This document shows, piece by piece, positions 25,868-34,502 of a DNA stretch of 64,000 nt. Position numbers and translations under genes: made by a program. The stretch is from Erwinia aphidicola. GTDB lineage: Bacteria > Pseudomonadota > Gammaproteobacteria > Enterobacterales > Enterobacteriaceae. Within the stretch, counting starts at the first letter, position 1; each line of letters opens with the position of its first letter. The stretch covers positions 310,001 to 374,000 of the forward strand of contig NZ_JACXBP010000002.1 of the NCBI RefSeq assembly GCF_014773485.1. Direction: 5' to 3'. The notes beneath the pieces are model-generated. The model saw only the letters and a list, made by a program, of their open reading frames with translations, did no database searches and was not told the origin of the DNA.

Positions 25868-27394
25868 TTACTCCAGGTAACTGCTGCGCTGGCTGATAGC
25901 GGCCCGCGCACGCGTTTGCTGCTCGTGATTCTCGATCAGGGTGCGTACGTCTGCCTCCCCCATGCCTGCAGGAACATTAATCACGTAGCTGCTGTTAAAG
26001 GTGTTCTGCTGGCTGCTGCTGCTGGTGGTGGCGGTCACCGGTTTGTAACGGGCACCGCCCAGCGCGACAGGAAATTCACTCTGCGGGAAGCTTTCTCCTG
26101 CACCGACGAGGGCCGATAGAGGCGGCTGTTCTGGCGGCTGGTCGCGCAGTGATGCCTGCGCATCCGCCGATTTTTTATCAATAAGCCCGAGCTTTTCCAT
26201 CAGGCCGGTAATGCCACTGCTCAGGTCATTGAATATCTTCAGCGGCAGCATAAAGGCATCGCCCAGCGCTTTGCCTATCCACTCCCCGGCACCGCCTATT
26301 TTATTCAGCGCTTCTCCTGTCAGCGCGATCGGTTGCATCAGCCGTTTAAAAGCGTCATACAGCCAGGCGATCCCCGCGCCCACCCCGTCAAATACGGGTT
26401 TAAAAGGCGCGAAAAATTGCGCCGCAGGAGCCAGTGCGGAACCAATCCCCCTCATCACTCCGGCGAAGAACGCGCTAATTGGCTCCCAGTATTTGTAAAT
26501 GAGCGCCACACCCGCCGCGACAGCCAGCGCGATGCCCGCTATCGGCAGCGTTATTGCCCCCAGCGCGGCCGTCATCGCCCCTCCGGCAAAAGTAAAGACG
26601 CTGCTCAGCATCCCGGCGCCGGCGATCAGCAGATTCAGCCCGCTCAGCACCGGTGCCACCACTGAGCCGATCGCCCCCAGCGCCCCGACCAGTATCACGC
26701 CGCCGGCCACCAGCTGGGCCATTCCGCCCGCCAGCGCCGGGTTAGCCTGGATCCAGCGATCCACACTGCCCAGTAGCCCGGTGGCGGCCTGCGTCAGGCT
26801 GCGCAGGGTGCCGTCGAGCTGCTGGAAGATAGCGATGCTGATGGCCTCTAGCGCGCCGTTCAGCCGGGCGATATCCCCCGCAAGGTTATCGGCGCTTGCC
26901 GCTGTGCGCGTGGGCGGCAACCCGGCGGCAGGCGATGGTTCCGCCCCCGGCGTTGCTGCAGCGGGCTGCACCGTCAGCGCCTGATAGCCCGGCTGCAGCA
27001 GCTTCGCCCCCTGACGGGCCACGCTCATTGCCTGACCGCTGACCGCTCCGATCTTATCTACCACACCCTGCCCGGCCTGATAGCGCTGCTGAACCTTGCT
27101 CTGACCGAGCGTAAAGCGCTGCTGTGCCTTATTAAGGTTGTCGCCGGCCCGCTGCGGCCGCTCAAGCGCCTCGGTGATGCGGATCTCCTGCAGGCGCTCC
27201 TTGCTGGCTTTGAGTGCTGATTTACTGTTGCGCGTGGCGTTTCGGGTGCGCGTCGCGCTGGCCGTTAGCGCCACGCGCTGCTGAAACATGGCATTGCCAA
27301 GGGAGTGGGTCTCCCCGGGCAGATCGTTTAAGAACAGGCTTGCCCGGATCACCGCTTTGCGCAGTCCGTCCAGACCGAGGTTAATACTCATCAT
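25868..27394 (-). CDS. T: gpT, tape measure protein (short)
   Basis: 508-aa protein with coiled N-terminal helices, a hydrophobic alanine/glycine-rich centre (about residues 225-310, several membrane-like segments) and a flexible C-terminus. P2 gpT is about 815 aa and sets a 135-nm tail; by proportion this gives about 85 nm (inference). The start codon overlaps the E' stop in TCATGA. Nothing suggests truncation: both ends are family-like. Confidence 0.88.
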   Translation of the reverse strand: MMSINLGLDGLRKAVIRASLFLNDLPGETHSLGNAMFQQRVALTASATRTRNATRNSKSALKASKERLQEIRITEALERPQRAGDNLNKAQQRFTLGQSKVQQRYQAGQGVVDKIGAVSGQAMSVARQGAKLLQPGYQALTVQPAAATPGAEPSPAAGLPPTRTAASADNLAGDIARLNGALEAISIAIFQQLDGTLRSLTQAATGLLGSVDRWIQANPALAGGMAQLVAGGVILVGALGAIGSVVAPVLSGLNLLIAGAGMLSSVFTFAGGAMTAALGAITLPIAGIALAVAAGVALIYKYWEPISAFFAGVMRGIGSALAPAAQFFAPFKPVFDGVGAGIAWLYDAFKRLMQPIALTGEALNKIGGAGEWIGKALGDAFMLPLKIFNDLSSGITGLMEKLGLIDKKSADAQASLRDQPPEQPPLSALVGAGESFPQSEFPVALGGARYKPVTATTSSSSQQNTFNSSYVINVPAGMGEADVRTLIENHEQQTRARAAISQRSSYLE

Positions 27395-27827
27395 GACTCT
27401 CCACTCTGTGTCCCGCTGCGCACGATGGCCTTGTGCCGCCAGGCGAGCAGTTCTGCCAGCGGCATGGCGTTCATTTCCGACGGCGGCCAGTGAAAGATGG
27501 CGGCGATATCCGCCATCAGGTCATCTACCGTCAGCCCGTCGGGCCAGCGGAGGTGTCCGGTTTCGCTGACAAAAAAGCGATCACCCGCCCGCCCAGCTCA
27601 ATCAGATCGATCGGGTCAAGGTTCAGGCACTCTGATTTGGTCAGGTTCGGCAGCGTGATGCGCGGCAGTACCACGATCAGCGCGTCGACGTCCGATCCGG
27701 CAAGATCCACCAGCCGCGTGCCGCGCAATGCGCCCGCATTCGGTTTGATCAGCTCGACGCTGGCGATGGTCGTTTCGCCACGCACGATTGGCGTGACCAG
27801 CTGAACGGTATTTTCTGACTGTTGCAT
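27391..27827 (-). CDS. E: gpE and its -1 frameshift product gpE+E', tail assembly chaperones
   Basis: Gene E (27531-27827, 98 aa) ends normally, but a slippery T-TTT-TTG (27576-27570) allows a -1 shift into a frame that continues H-L-R-W-P-D-G-L-T-V-D-D-L-M-A-D-I and stops at 27391, giving about 145 aa. P2 makes E and E+E' (142 aa) the same way, and the ratio matters for tail assembly. Conservation of both site and second frame shows the cassette is maintained. Confidence 0.9.
27570..27576 (-). promoter_or_regulatory. programmed -1 frameshift slippery site of gene E
   Basis: TTTTTTG on the coding strand, reading GCT TTT TTG in the zero frame. The -1 frame stays open for about 60 codons to the start of T. 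Confidence 0.88.
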
Positions 27828-27848
27828 GAGAATTCCTTATTTCATTGG

Positions 27849-27955
27849 AAAGCGGGTCGGGCATGCCCGCCCCCTACGGGGTGGACAATGCAGGACAGGT
27901 AAGCCCGGCCCCGGCGGGTTGCACGATGCGGGTCGGGTAAGCCCGACCCCTACGG
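27849..27955. repeat. GTAGGGG-type palindromes inside the tail operon
   Basis: GGGTCGGGCATGCCCGCCCCCTAC (27854-) and GGGTCGGG...CCCGACCCCTAC (27930-27953), with a third imperfect copy between. They lie between FII and E, so the host's own repeat family has invaded the tailocin operon. Confidence 0.8.
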
Positions 27956-27956
27956 A

Positions 27957-28466
27957 TTAAACCAGGCCGATGTTCTTACGGTGCTCGGCCAGGCGGTCGA
28001 TGCCGTTCACGATCTCGACCATGTTGACGGTGTCGATCTCAATCAGCGCTTTGCCGTTCCAGCTCAGCTTGTAGTAGGTGCATTTGGTGGTGATTTTGGT
28101 TTCGTTCTCCTCACCCTGCTTGCTCTCGCCGAAGTCGAACTGCTGATGCTTGCCGCGCAGCTCCACCTCCACCGCGATGGTCTCGTCGGTGTCGTCACGC
28201 TGGTAGGAACCCATAAAGCGCAGCGGCACCGTGGCGCCACCCCACTGGCTCAGCACGCGGTCGTCGAGGCCGGAGATGGTCCACTCCAGATCCAGCGCAT
28301 CATCTTCCAGGCCATTATCGATATGCGCCACGCCGTTCATGCCGCCGCCGCGGTAAGGGTCGAGCTTGCGCGCCAGCTTCGGCAGCGTCAGTGAGGTCAC
28401 CACACCCTGATAGCTGTTGGCATCGTTAAACAAATTCAGGTATTTCAGTTTCTTAGGCAGTGCCAT
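27957..28466 (-). CDS. FII: gpFII, major tail tube protein
   Basis: 169-aa protein (P2 FII: 172) starting M-A-L-P-K-K-L-K-Y-L-N-L-F. It polymerises into the inner tube. 12 bp after the sheath gene, with GGAG before the ATG. Confidence 0.94.
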   Translation of the reverse strand: MALPKKLKYLNLFNDANSYQGVVTSLTLPKLARKLDPYRGGGMNGVAHIDNGLEDDALDLEWTISGLDDRVLSQWGGATVPLRFMGSYQRDDTDETIAVEVELRGKHQQFDFGESKQGEENETKITTKCTYYKLSWNGKALIEIDTVNMVEIVNGIDRLAEHRKNIGLV

Positions 28467-28478
28467 GAGGGTTTCTCC

Positions 28479-29648
28479 TTAGCTGTTCACAGAAGCGGCG
28501 AAGTTCGCCAGGTAGCTGTCGGTAATGCGCTGACGCAGGGTCAGATCTTCCAGCGGCGGCACCGGGGTATAGTCGTAGTCGATATACAGCTTGCCGGCTT
28601 TCAGGCTCTCCTGGCTGTTGGCGCTTTCGTCGTACCAGCAGTTGGCGCCCAGCAGATAACCGGCGTTGATCAGCTCACGGAACTTGGCGTTGATCCCGGC
28701 GATAATGTCGCGCACCAGCGTCGGCGTCAGCGGCTTGTCGTTGGCCCACATATGCGCATCGGCCATGGTGTCGGCGATCACCTGCGCCGAGCGGGTGTAG
28801 TTTTCAAAGGCGAACAGCGGGTCATCGCTACAGGTGCGGTTGCCCCAGAAGCGGAAACCGTCTTTGCGGATCAGCGTGGTGACGCTGGCTTCATTCAGCA
28901 GATCGGCATCGGTCCCCACCTGCTGCAGGTCCCAGAATACCGAGGCGGAAACGCCGGTCACGCCGTTGACGCCGACGTTCGACAGGGTTTTATGCCAGCC
29001 GCTGTCGTTATCGATTTTGGCGCGCAGGCCGAGGGCGCGGGCGGTGGCATAGGCAGTTTCCGCCGCGCTGGTCACGGTGTTCCAGGCGACAAAGTCGGGC
29101 CAGATCACCATCAGCTCGCGCTGGCTGAAGTTTTCGCGATACTTGAGCGCATCGCTTACCGTTTTACAGCCGTAAGCCGAGATATAGCCGAAGGCGCGCA
29201 GCTGCTGGCAGATTGCCGCCAGCGCGGTGGCCACTTCCAGCGAATCCAGCCCCGGCACGCCGAGAATACGCGGCTTAACGCCAAGGTCGGTCTGCGCCGC
29301 GAGCAGCGCTTTCATCCCGGTGTAGCGGCCGTTAGCATCGCTGCCGCCGATGATATTGCTGGTGGTTGCCGCTTCGTCTTCACCCTCCTCAACGCGCACC
29401 ACCACCGTTACCGGCTTGCTCTGGTCGGCAATCGCCTGCAGCGCTTTCGCCAGCGTGCCGCTGACACCGGCTTTCCCCACCGCCGCCTGCACGTCGGTAA
29501 TCAGCACCGGCGTGTTGAGCGGGAATACGGTGGCATCAGCATCCGCTGCAGTGCAGACCATGCCGACAATAGAAGTGGATACCGTGGAAATACTGCGGGT
29601 TCCGTCATTGATTTCAACGACGCGTACGCCGTGGTGATAATTAGCCAT
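28479..29648 (-). CDS. FI: gpFI, contractile tail sheath protein
   Basis: 389-aa sheath protein (P2 FI: 396). The N-terminal Y-H-H-G-V-R-V-V-E-I-N-D-G-T-R and the C-terminal W-Y-D-E-S-A-N...Y-T-P-V-P-P-L-E-D-L-T match the family. First gene of the FI-FII-E-T-U-D operon, behind an Ogr box at 29718. Confidence 0.95.
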   Translation of the reverse strand: MANYHHGVRVVEINDGTRSISTVSTSIVGMVCTAADADATVFPLNTPVLITDVQAAVGKAGVSGTLAKALQAIADQSKPVTVVVRVEEGEDEAATTSNIIGGSDANGRYTGMKALLAAQTDLGVKPRILGVPGLDSLEVATALAAICQQLRAFGYISAYGCKTVSDALKYRENFSQRELMVIWPDFVAWNTVTSAAETAYATARALGLRAKIDNDSGWHKTLSNVGVNGVTGVSASVFWDLQQVGTDADLLNEASVTTLIRKDGFRFWGNRTCSDDPLFAFENYTRSAQVIADTMADAHMWANDKPLTPTLVRDIIAGINAKFRELINAGYLLGANCWYDESANSQESLKAGKLYIDYDYTPVPPLEDLTLRQRITDSYLANFAASVNS

Positions 29649-29717
29649 CTTTATTACACTCCGTGGTTGGGGTGAGGTAATGATGACAAGAATTTAATTG
29701 GCGGGCATGCGATTGGC

Positions 29718-29739
29718 GTTGTGGGGCGGAGGGGACAAC
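29718..29739 (-). promoter_or_regulatory. Ogr-binding box of the FI (sheath) promoter
   Basis: GTTGT-N12-ACAAC, a perfect match to the Ogr/Delta element (TTGT-N12-ACAA). The centre is 80 bp before the FI start codon; P2 late start sites lie about 55 bp from the box centre, leaving a short leader. Confidence 0.85.
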
Positions 29740-29748
29740 ATGATGAAC

Positions 29749-29783
29749 AAAAAAAAGCCACCTAAAACTCTGGTGGCTTTTAA
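29749..29783 (-). terminator. terminator of the X-to-G operon
   Basis: On the minus strand, AAAAGCCACCAGAG...TTTAGGTGGC followed by eight T residues. It ends the lysis-baseplate-fibre transcript just before the sheath promoter. Confidence 0.8.
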
Positions 29784-29846
29784 ATTAAATCTTACTTATC
29801 CAATTCCGTCCTCGAAGAGGAATATCAAAAAACCATCAATCGTTAA

Positions 29847-29933
29847 TTAGAAATAGTTGATTTTCATCATGCAATAAAAAACGAAAGCCATCGCATAAAT
29901 CAAACCAATGGAGTAAGCATTAAAAAATTTCAC
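29847..29933 (-). CDS. possible 28-aa hydrophobic peptide
   Basis: GTG-initiated frame with a membrane-like core (S-I-G-L-I-Y-A-M-A-F-V-F-Y), beginning 7 bp after the fibre assembly gene stop. The nearest Shine-Dalgarno-like AAGGTG is too far upstream, so expression is doubtful. The rest of 29649-29940 contains the Ogr box and the terminator. Confidence 0.25.
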   Translation of the reverse strand: MKFFNAYSIGLIYAMAFVFYCMMKINYF

Positions 29934-29940
29934 ATTAAAT

Positions 29941-30348
29941 TCAAAAATTCACCTTATTATCTGGTGATGTCGGCCAGTTAATATCTGGAGCAGTAGATGT
30001 GTCTGTCAATTTTACTCTATTCTTATACTCCATCCATGATGACAACTTTTCTTTATTTTCATTGCTAATTTCACCTAGCATTAACTCCACTCGCCAATCA
30101 GAAATGACATTGTCAATTTCAGAGAGCAACTGTTTTCGATAGTCCTCTGCAAGGGCGCAGGGGTCAACTTTGGCAAGCCAAATACTCGGGAATCCATTTT
30201 TGTCTGGTACTATGACCTTTCCATCTAGTTGCTGTTCTGACATGAGTTCTTTATATAAATCAGCATTCACCTTGACAACATCATTCGGCATAATGTCATT
30301 TATACCTTCGATAAAGAAACCTTTGTTTATTTTTGAATAAAAAATCAT
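29941..30348 (-). CDS. G: tail fibre assembly chaperone (gpG-like)
   Basis: 135-aa protein of the tail-fibre assembly family (start M-I-F-Y-S-K-I-N-K-G-F-F, preceded by AGGTG). A long helix in the C-terminal half and L-A-K-V-D-P-C-A-L-A-E-D-Y-R mid-protein are typical. It folds the fibre encoded just before it. Strikingly AT-rich compared with the rest of the cluster. Confidence 0.85.
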   Translation of the reverse strand: MIFYSKINKGFFIEGINDIMPNDVVKVNADLYKELMSEQQLDGKVIVPDKNGFPSIWLAKVDPCALAEDYRKQLLSEIDNVISDWRVELMLGEISNENKEKLSSWMEYKNRVKLTDTSTAPDINWPTSPDNKVNF

Positions 30349-30356
30349 ATTTTCAC

Positions 30357-31331
30357 CTATACCCCTATAGCTAACCAATAACAAGCTCGTTCATACTCCA
30401 CCATTGAATTCTGACTTAATTTTCCAACGAGGATTGAGCATTGTGATTTACCAAGATCAGAACAGTTTGCAATTCCTAATGAAGTAACGCCAGCCGCCGG
30501 AGTTGTATGCGGTATAGCCATTAACATAAGCACACGGTTTGGGAAACTTACCGGGAAAGTAACTGTATAGCTCGAGGCTCCACCAACTAACCCCCACTGA
30601 ATGATCAAACCTGAAGGTAATTTCTGAAAACCTGGTGAACCAAGAGAACTTGAAAATACACTCATATCAGGGATCTGATTTAAGTTGGTTCCTACATTGC
30701 GCTTTGCTGCTTCCCCCAAGCTGAGGTTTGCATGTAACTGACTGACAAGATTTTTTTCCTTAACCTCCGATAGCGCATTAGCAATAAGTAAATATTGATT
30801 GTGAGGATTTACTGCAGCAAGGTGTTGCGACATTTTTAAATCCACATACGCCTTTACTTCAATCACCTTATCATCGACGTATTTACGCGTGGCAAGTACT
30901 ACCGATGGGTCGATTTTTAAAGTCACCGCCGCGGTACTACTGACAATCAAGATCATACGTACTGTCTGGGTGCGGCCACTGCCTTCCTGCAGCTGTGGTT
31001 TGTAGGTTTCCGCACAGTTTGCCACGGCAATTAACGCGTTATCAGCGTCAAACAGGCCGATCTCACGGATCCAATAGCCTCCCTCACTTTCCGGGATAAT
31101 CTGCTCGGCAACGATCTGGCTGCTGTTGACCGGATCAACGCTCAGTGAATTAAGCGGTGCGCGGCGCTTTTCCCCAATCAACGCAGTTTGCTTAGCGCCA
31201 GGTGTTGGCAACGTACCCCCGCCGTCACCGACCGCCATCTGCGTGATCTGAAGTTTTGTACCCAAAGCCGTGGCATTTGCCAGTTTTGCTGCACCGATTT
31301 CGGTGAGCAATGCGTAATATTTTGTCGTCAT
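30357..31331 (-). CDS. H: gpH, tail fibre (receptor-binding) protein, short form
   Basis: 324-aa fibre; P2 gpH is 669 aa. Residues 1-155 keep the P2-type attachment domain (M-A-V-G-D-G-G-G, S-E-G-G-Y-W-I-R-E-I-G-L-F). The shaft repeats are nearly absent. A C-terminal domain with Q-K-L-P-S-G-L-I-I-Q-W-G, as in gp53-like fibre tips, follows. Codon use turns AT-rich from about residue 150, a mark of exchange of the tip. It sets the target strain range. Confidence 0.88.
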   Translation of the reverse strand: MTTKYYALLTEIGAAKLANATALGTKLQITQMAVGDGGGTLPTPGAKQTALIGEKRRAPLNSLSVDPVNSSQIVAEQIIPESEGGYWIREIGLFDADNALIAVANCAETYKPQLQEGSGRTQTVRMILIVSSTAAVTLKIDPSVVLATRKYVDDKVIEVKAYVDLKMSQHLAAVNPHNQYLLIANALSEVKEKNLVSQLHANLSLGEAAKRNVGTNLNQIPDMSVFSSSLGSPGFQKLPSGLIIQWGLVGGASSYTVTFPVSFPNRVLMLMAIPHTTPAAGVTSLGIANCSDLGKSQCSILVGKLSQNSMVEYERACYWLAIGV

Positions 31332-31936
31332 GCGTTTACTCTCAGGTTGTCGATAATATGAAGTGCAGCACCGCTGTAGCTGTAGCCGCCCGTGGTAATA
31401 ACTTCTGGCGTGTAGGGATAAACCGTCAGCTCATCTCCACTGTAGCTGGCTGCAGCCGCCCATATCTTCCCGCTTGTATCCAGGTTGATTGTCAGGCCGG
31501 TAAGATGGCGGCTGACGGGTTTCGCGTCGCCAATCAATCGTTCCAGCTCGTTGTACATCTCCTCAGTAATGCCAGTTTCCAGTACACCGACGTCCAGCCT
31601 GAAAGTTCCAGGTGCGGCGTTGTGCTGCCACCATTCGGTAATACGGATGAGATACCCCAGCGGCTCCACCACCCGGCGGATCGCCGAGATGGTGCCCTTG
31701 CGGCGGTGGATAAACTGCGAGGCGGCGACCACCGCACGCCGGGTCTCTTCCGGCCACTCCTGATCCCAGCGATCCACCGACCAGGCCCAGGCGAGATAGG
31801 GCAACAGCGGCAGCGGGCAAGTCTGCGGGTTCCACAGGGTGCGCAGCGGCACCGGCAGCTGCTGCAGGCGCGCACAGGCTTCGGCGGCGGCCACCTCGAG
31901 CTGTGACGAGCCGACGGGCAGCAGGCGGTCACTCAT
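31328..31936 (-). CDS. I: gpI, baseplate/fibre-attachment protein
   Basis: 202-aa P2 gpI family protein (L-P-V-P-L-R-T-L-W-N-P, L-P-Y-L-A-W-A-W-S-V-D-R-W-D). It links the fibre to the baseplate wedge. Overlaps J by 8 bp and H by 4 bp. Confidence 0.92.
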   Translation of the reverse strand: MSDRLLPVGSSQLEVAAAEACARLQQLPVPLRTLWNPQTCPLPLLPYLAWAWSVDRWDQEWPEETRRAVVAASQFIHRRKGTISAIRRVVEPLGYLIRITEWWQHNAAPGTFRLDVGVLETGITEEMYNELERLIGDAKPVSRHLTGLTINLDTSGKIWAAAASYSGDELTVYPYTPEVITTGGYSYSGAALHIIDNLRVNA

Positions 31937-32837
31937 CGGAACCTCCTACCGCGATCTGCGTAGCGGTGCAGTACGCCGCCTGGGTTTTATCCAGCACCAC
32001 ATCAGCAGCAGGCTGCGCCAGCTCCACGCGCTGGACACCCTCGACGTGCAGCGCCGCATACAGCGCTGACCTGCGGATATCGCGCCCCAGCCGCGACTGG
32101 GCGTTTACAAAGGCCGCCAGCCGGGCTGCCGAGGCGGCGCGGATCGGCTCCGCCTCCGGCCCGGGATAGAGAAACAGCGTGGCCTCAACGCGGTACTCGA
32201 CGATTTTTGCCGACTGCACGCTGACGCGATCCGCCACCGGGCGCACCTCCTCGTCATTCAGCGCCGCGTTGACGACGGCCAGCAGTTCAGCGCTGGCTTC
32301 GCCGCGCCCTTCACGCGACAGCACGGTGATGGTGACCACGGCCGGGGACGGGCTGATGGCGGTGACATCCGCCACGCGACCATCGGCGCTGCGGGCGTGA
32401 TATTCATAGGCCCCGCCCGGCCCCGCTACGCTCAGCCCCTCAAAGGCCTGGGCGATGCGCAGACGGAAGTCGTCGTCGCTCTCAAGCCGCGCCGGGGTCG
32501 GCGGCAGCGTGCTGTTATCTGCAGGTTTCAGCACCAGACGGGTGACGCCGTTGTTGACCCCAAGCTGGTCGAGATCGCTGCCGCTGGCGAATGCCACCAT
32601 GGTGGCTTTCGCCGCTTCGTTAATGCGCTGGCGCAGGATCACCTCGCGGTAGGCGTTCTCCTCCAGCAGCTTGACGATCGGCTCCGACGCCAGGGTTAAG
32701 GTGCGGGCTATCGCCTCATGCTTATCGGCGGGATAGCGCGCAATCAGCGCGCTTTTGCGCTGCTGCAACAGGGTCTCAAAATCCAGCGCTTCGACGATGT
32801 TCGGCGCGGGTAACTGACTTAAATCAATCGTGGCCAT
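31929..32837 (-). CDS. J: gpJ, baseplate wedge protein
   Basis: 302-aa protein of the P2 gpJ/Mu gp47 family. Starts M-A-T-I-D-L-S-Q-L-P-A-P, as in P2, with the central baseplate_J domain. Forms the outer wedge with W and I. Confidence 0.93.
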   Translation of the reverse strand: MATIDLSQLPAPNIVEALDFETLLQQRKSALIARYPADKHEAIARTLTLASEPIVKLLEENAYREVILRQRINEAAKATMVAFASGSDLDQLGVNNGVTRLVLKPADNSTLPPTPARLESDDDFRLRIAQAFEGLSVAGPGGAYEYHARSADGRVADVTAISPSPAVVTITVLSREGRGEASAELLAVVNAALNDEEVRPVADRVSVQSAKIVEYRVEATLFLYPGPEAEPIRAASAARLAAFVNAQSRLGRDIRRSALYAALHVEGVQRVELAQPAADVVLDKTQAAYCTATQIAVGGSDE

Positions 32838-32842
32838 AGGTG

Positions 32843-33187
32843 TTAACTCACTGGAATGGATAAGGAAAATGTGGACTGGTTGCGGGTGCCGCTTAGCGCT
32901 ACCTCCATGCTGCCGTCAAACCCCGGCTGATAGCGGATGCTGTCGAGCGTGATGCGCGGCTCCCAGCGCTGCAGCGCCATGTAGCAGGCCGACATAATCT
33001 GCAGGCGCAGCGTCTCGTTCTGCGGCTGGTCGAGCAGCGCCGACAGCAGCGAGCCGTAGTCACGGCGCATCACCCGCGAGCCCTGCGGGGTCAGCAGGAT
33101 GTCGCGCACCGACTGGCGGATATGGTCGATATCAGTCAGCTGCAGGCCGCTGTCGCGCTGCATGCCGGACCAGGTTGCTCTGCTCAT
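32843..33187 (-). CDS. W: gpW, baseplate wedge protein (gp25-like)
   Basis: 114-aa protein (P2 W: 115). It contains L-T-P-Q-G-S-R-V-M-R-R-D-Y-G-S, the lysozyme-like gp25 motif of contractile tails. The start overlaps the V stop by one base pair group (ATGA); the upstream extension of this frame is inside V. Confidence 0.93.
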   Translation of the reverse strand: MSRATWSGMQRDSGLQLTDIDHIRQSVRDILLTPQGSRVMRRDYGSLLSALLDQPQNETLRLQIMSACYMALQRWEPRITLDSIRYQPGFDGSMEVALSGTRNQSTFSLSIPVS

Positions 33188-33777
33188 CACTGTGGCCCCG
33201 CTGTTTTGCTGCCGCCGCTCTCGACGCCCGCGTGAACGTGGCTGTGGGCCACCACCCCGTTGGAAGAGAAGCTGCCGCCGCTGTGGCTGATATTGCCCTG
33301 CAGCGTGCCGCCCTCGCTGAGCGCAAAGGTTTTCGCCTTCAGCTGCTGGGTGCACTCCACCAGCGGGCTGTCGAGGGTAATTTTCACCGCCGCCCGGATG
33401 CTGGCCGACTGGATGCCGCTGGCGGTCAGCGCGCCGCTCTCGGGTTCGTAAGCGATCTGCGCCCCGTCCGGGAACTGCCAGCACACCGCATCCTTTGCTG
33501 CCGACGGCGCCGGGAAGGCATCGGAGAAAATCCCCGGCAGCACAAAGGCGGTGGTCAGCTCGCCGCTCAGCGCCAGCAGGAGAACCTGCTCACCGGGCGA
33601 CGGCGCATGCCAGCTGCGCACCTGGCCAGCGCTGCTGTTCAGCCACGGCAGCCAGCCGGTCAGGTTGCCATCGCTCTGCACCCGGCAGCGCGCCCGGGGC
33701 AGATCGACCTCGCTGACGGTGCCGATGCGCAGCAGGTTATTGAGCTGGCGGCGGGTCTCCACGACAAATTCATTCAT
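33187..33777 (-). CDS. V: gpV, central spike protein
   Basis: 196-aa membrane-piercing spike (P2 V: 211). OB-like N-terminus (I-G-T-V-S-E-V-D-L-P-R-A-R-C-R-V) and a glycine/serine beta-helix ending H-S-H-V-H, the histidines that hold an iron at the tip. AAGGAG precedes the ATG at 33777. Only 20 bp separate it from R; P2 has gene S in that place. Confidence 0.93.
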   Translation of the reverse strand: MNEFVVETRRQLNNLLRIGTVSEVDLPRARCRVQSDGNLTGWLPWLNSSAGQVRSWHAPSPGEQVLLLALSGELTTAFVLPGIFSDAFPAPSAAKDAVCWQFPDGAQIAYEPESGALTASGIQSASIRAAVKITLDSPLVECTQQLKAKTFALSEGGTLQGNISHSGGSFSSNGVVAHSHVHAGVESGGSKTAGPQ

Positions 33778-33796
33778 TGCGTACTCCTTCTGGCTT

Positions 33797-34255
33797 TCAG
33801 ACGGCGGGCCATTCACTGACCAGCTGATGGTTGATATACAGCTGCCACGGGCGCGGGACGTGTTCCGGCTGCGGCGGCTCTGGGACGTGCGTGGCGTGCA
33901 GCGCGCCGTCGATTTCGCTGACGATCACCCGCTCGGTGAGTTGCAGCAGCACGCTGAAATCGCCGTTTTCCAGATGGCTGAACAGGATGGCGTTCTGCTG
34001 CTTATCCGCGCTGGCCTGCTGGTCGGGCTGGTTGTCACGCAGCCACAGCAGCAGCGGCAGCATCAGCGCATCTTCGTCATCCACGTACTGGCTGAGCGTG
34101 ACGCGCAGCGGGTACTGATACTCAAAGCTCAGCGAGCTGGCGAGGGTGCTGACTACCCGTCCCGGCTCAAGGGTGAGCGTCAGCCGCTGCGGATCGGTTT
34201 GCAGCAGCGGCACCTGGGCCAGCAGAGCGGCGCGTAACAGGGTTGGCTTTAACAT
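33797..34255 (-). CDS. R: gpR, tail completion protein
   Basis: 152-aa protein closely following P2 gpR (starts M-L-K-P, S-S-L-S-F-E-Y-Q-Y, ends W-Q-L-Y-I-N-H-Q-L-V-S-E-W). Overlaps lysC by 89 bp, as in P2. The partner gpS (about 150 aa in P2) is missing. Confidence 0.92.
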   Translation of the reverse strand: MLKPTLLRAALLAQVPLLQTDPQRLTLTLEPGRVVSTLASSLSFEYQYPLRVTLSQYVDDEDALMLPLLLWLRDNQPDQQASADKQQNAILFSHLENGDFSVLLQLTERVIVSEIDGALHATHVPEPPQPEHVPRPWQLYINHQLVSEWPAV

Positions 34256-34502
34256 CGTGTTGCTCCTGACACTGTTTAATGGTTTCAATTTGCAGGCCGC
34301 ACAGCAGCAGCGCCTGCTCCAGCTGGCGAATGTCGGCCAGTAGATCCCCCTGAGTCACGCTCTGGCTGCCGGGGATCGGGCAGCTGCTGACCCTGGGACA
34401 ACCACGCCAGATAATCACGGGCGCTGGTGAAGGCGGGGCGCTGCTGCAGGCGGATAATCCCGTCAGGCAGAGCAGCAGTGCTCCAGTGGCGAAGTGCTTC
34501 AT
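34167..34502 (-). CDS. lysC: LysC, outer-membrane spanin lipoprotein (Rz1-like)
   Basis: About 111 aa starting M-K-H-F-A-T-G-A-L-L-L, with lipobox L-S-A-C-S-S and a proline-rich segment. It is embedded out of frame across the end of lysB and the start of R, the classical P2 layout. With LysB it fuses inner and outer membranes at lysis. Confidence 0.85.
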   Translation of the reverse strand: MKHFATGALLLCLTGLSACSSAPPSPAPVIIWRGCPRVSSCPIPGSQSVTQGDLLADIRQLEQALLLCGLQIETIKQCQEQHDVKANPVTRRSAGPGAAAANRSAAADAHP

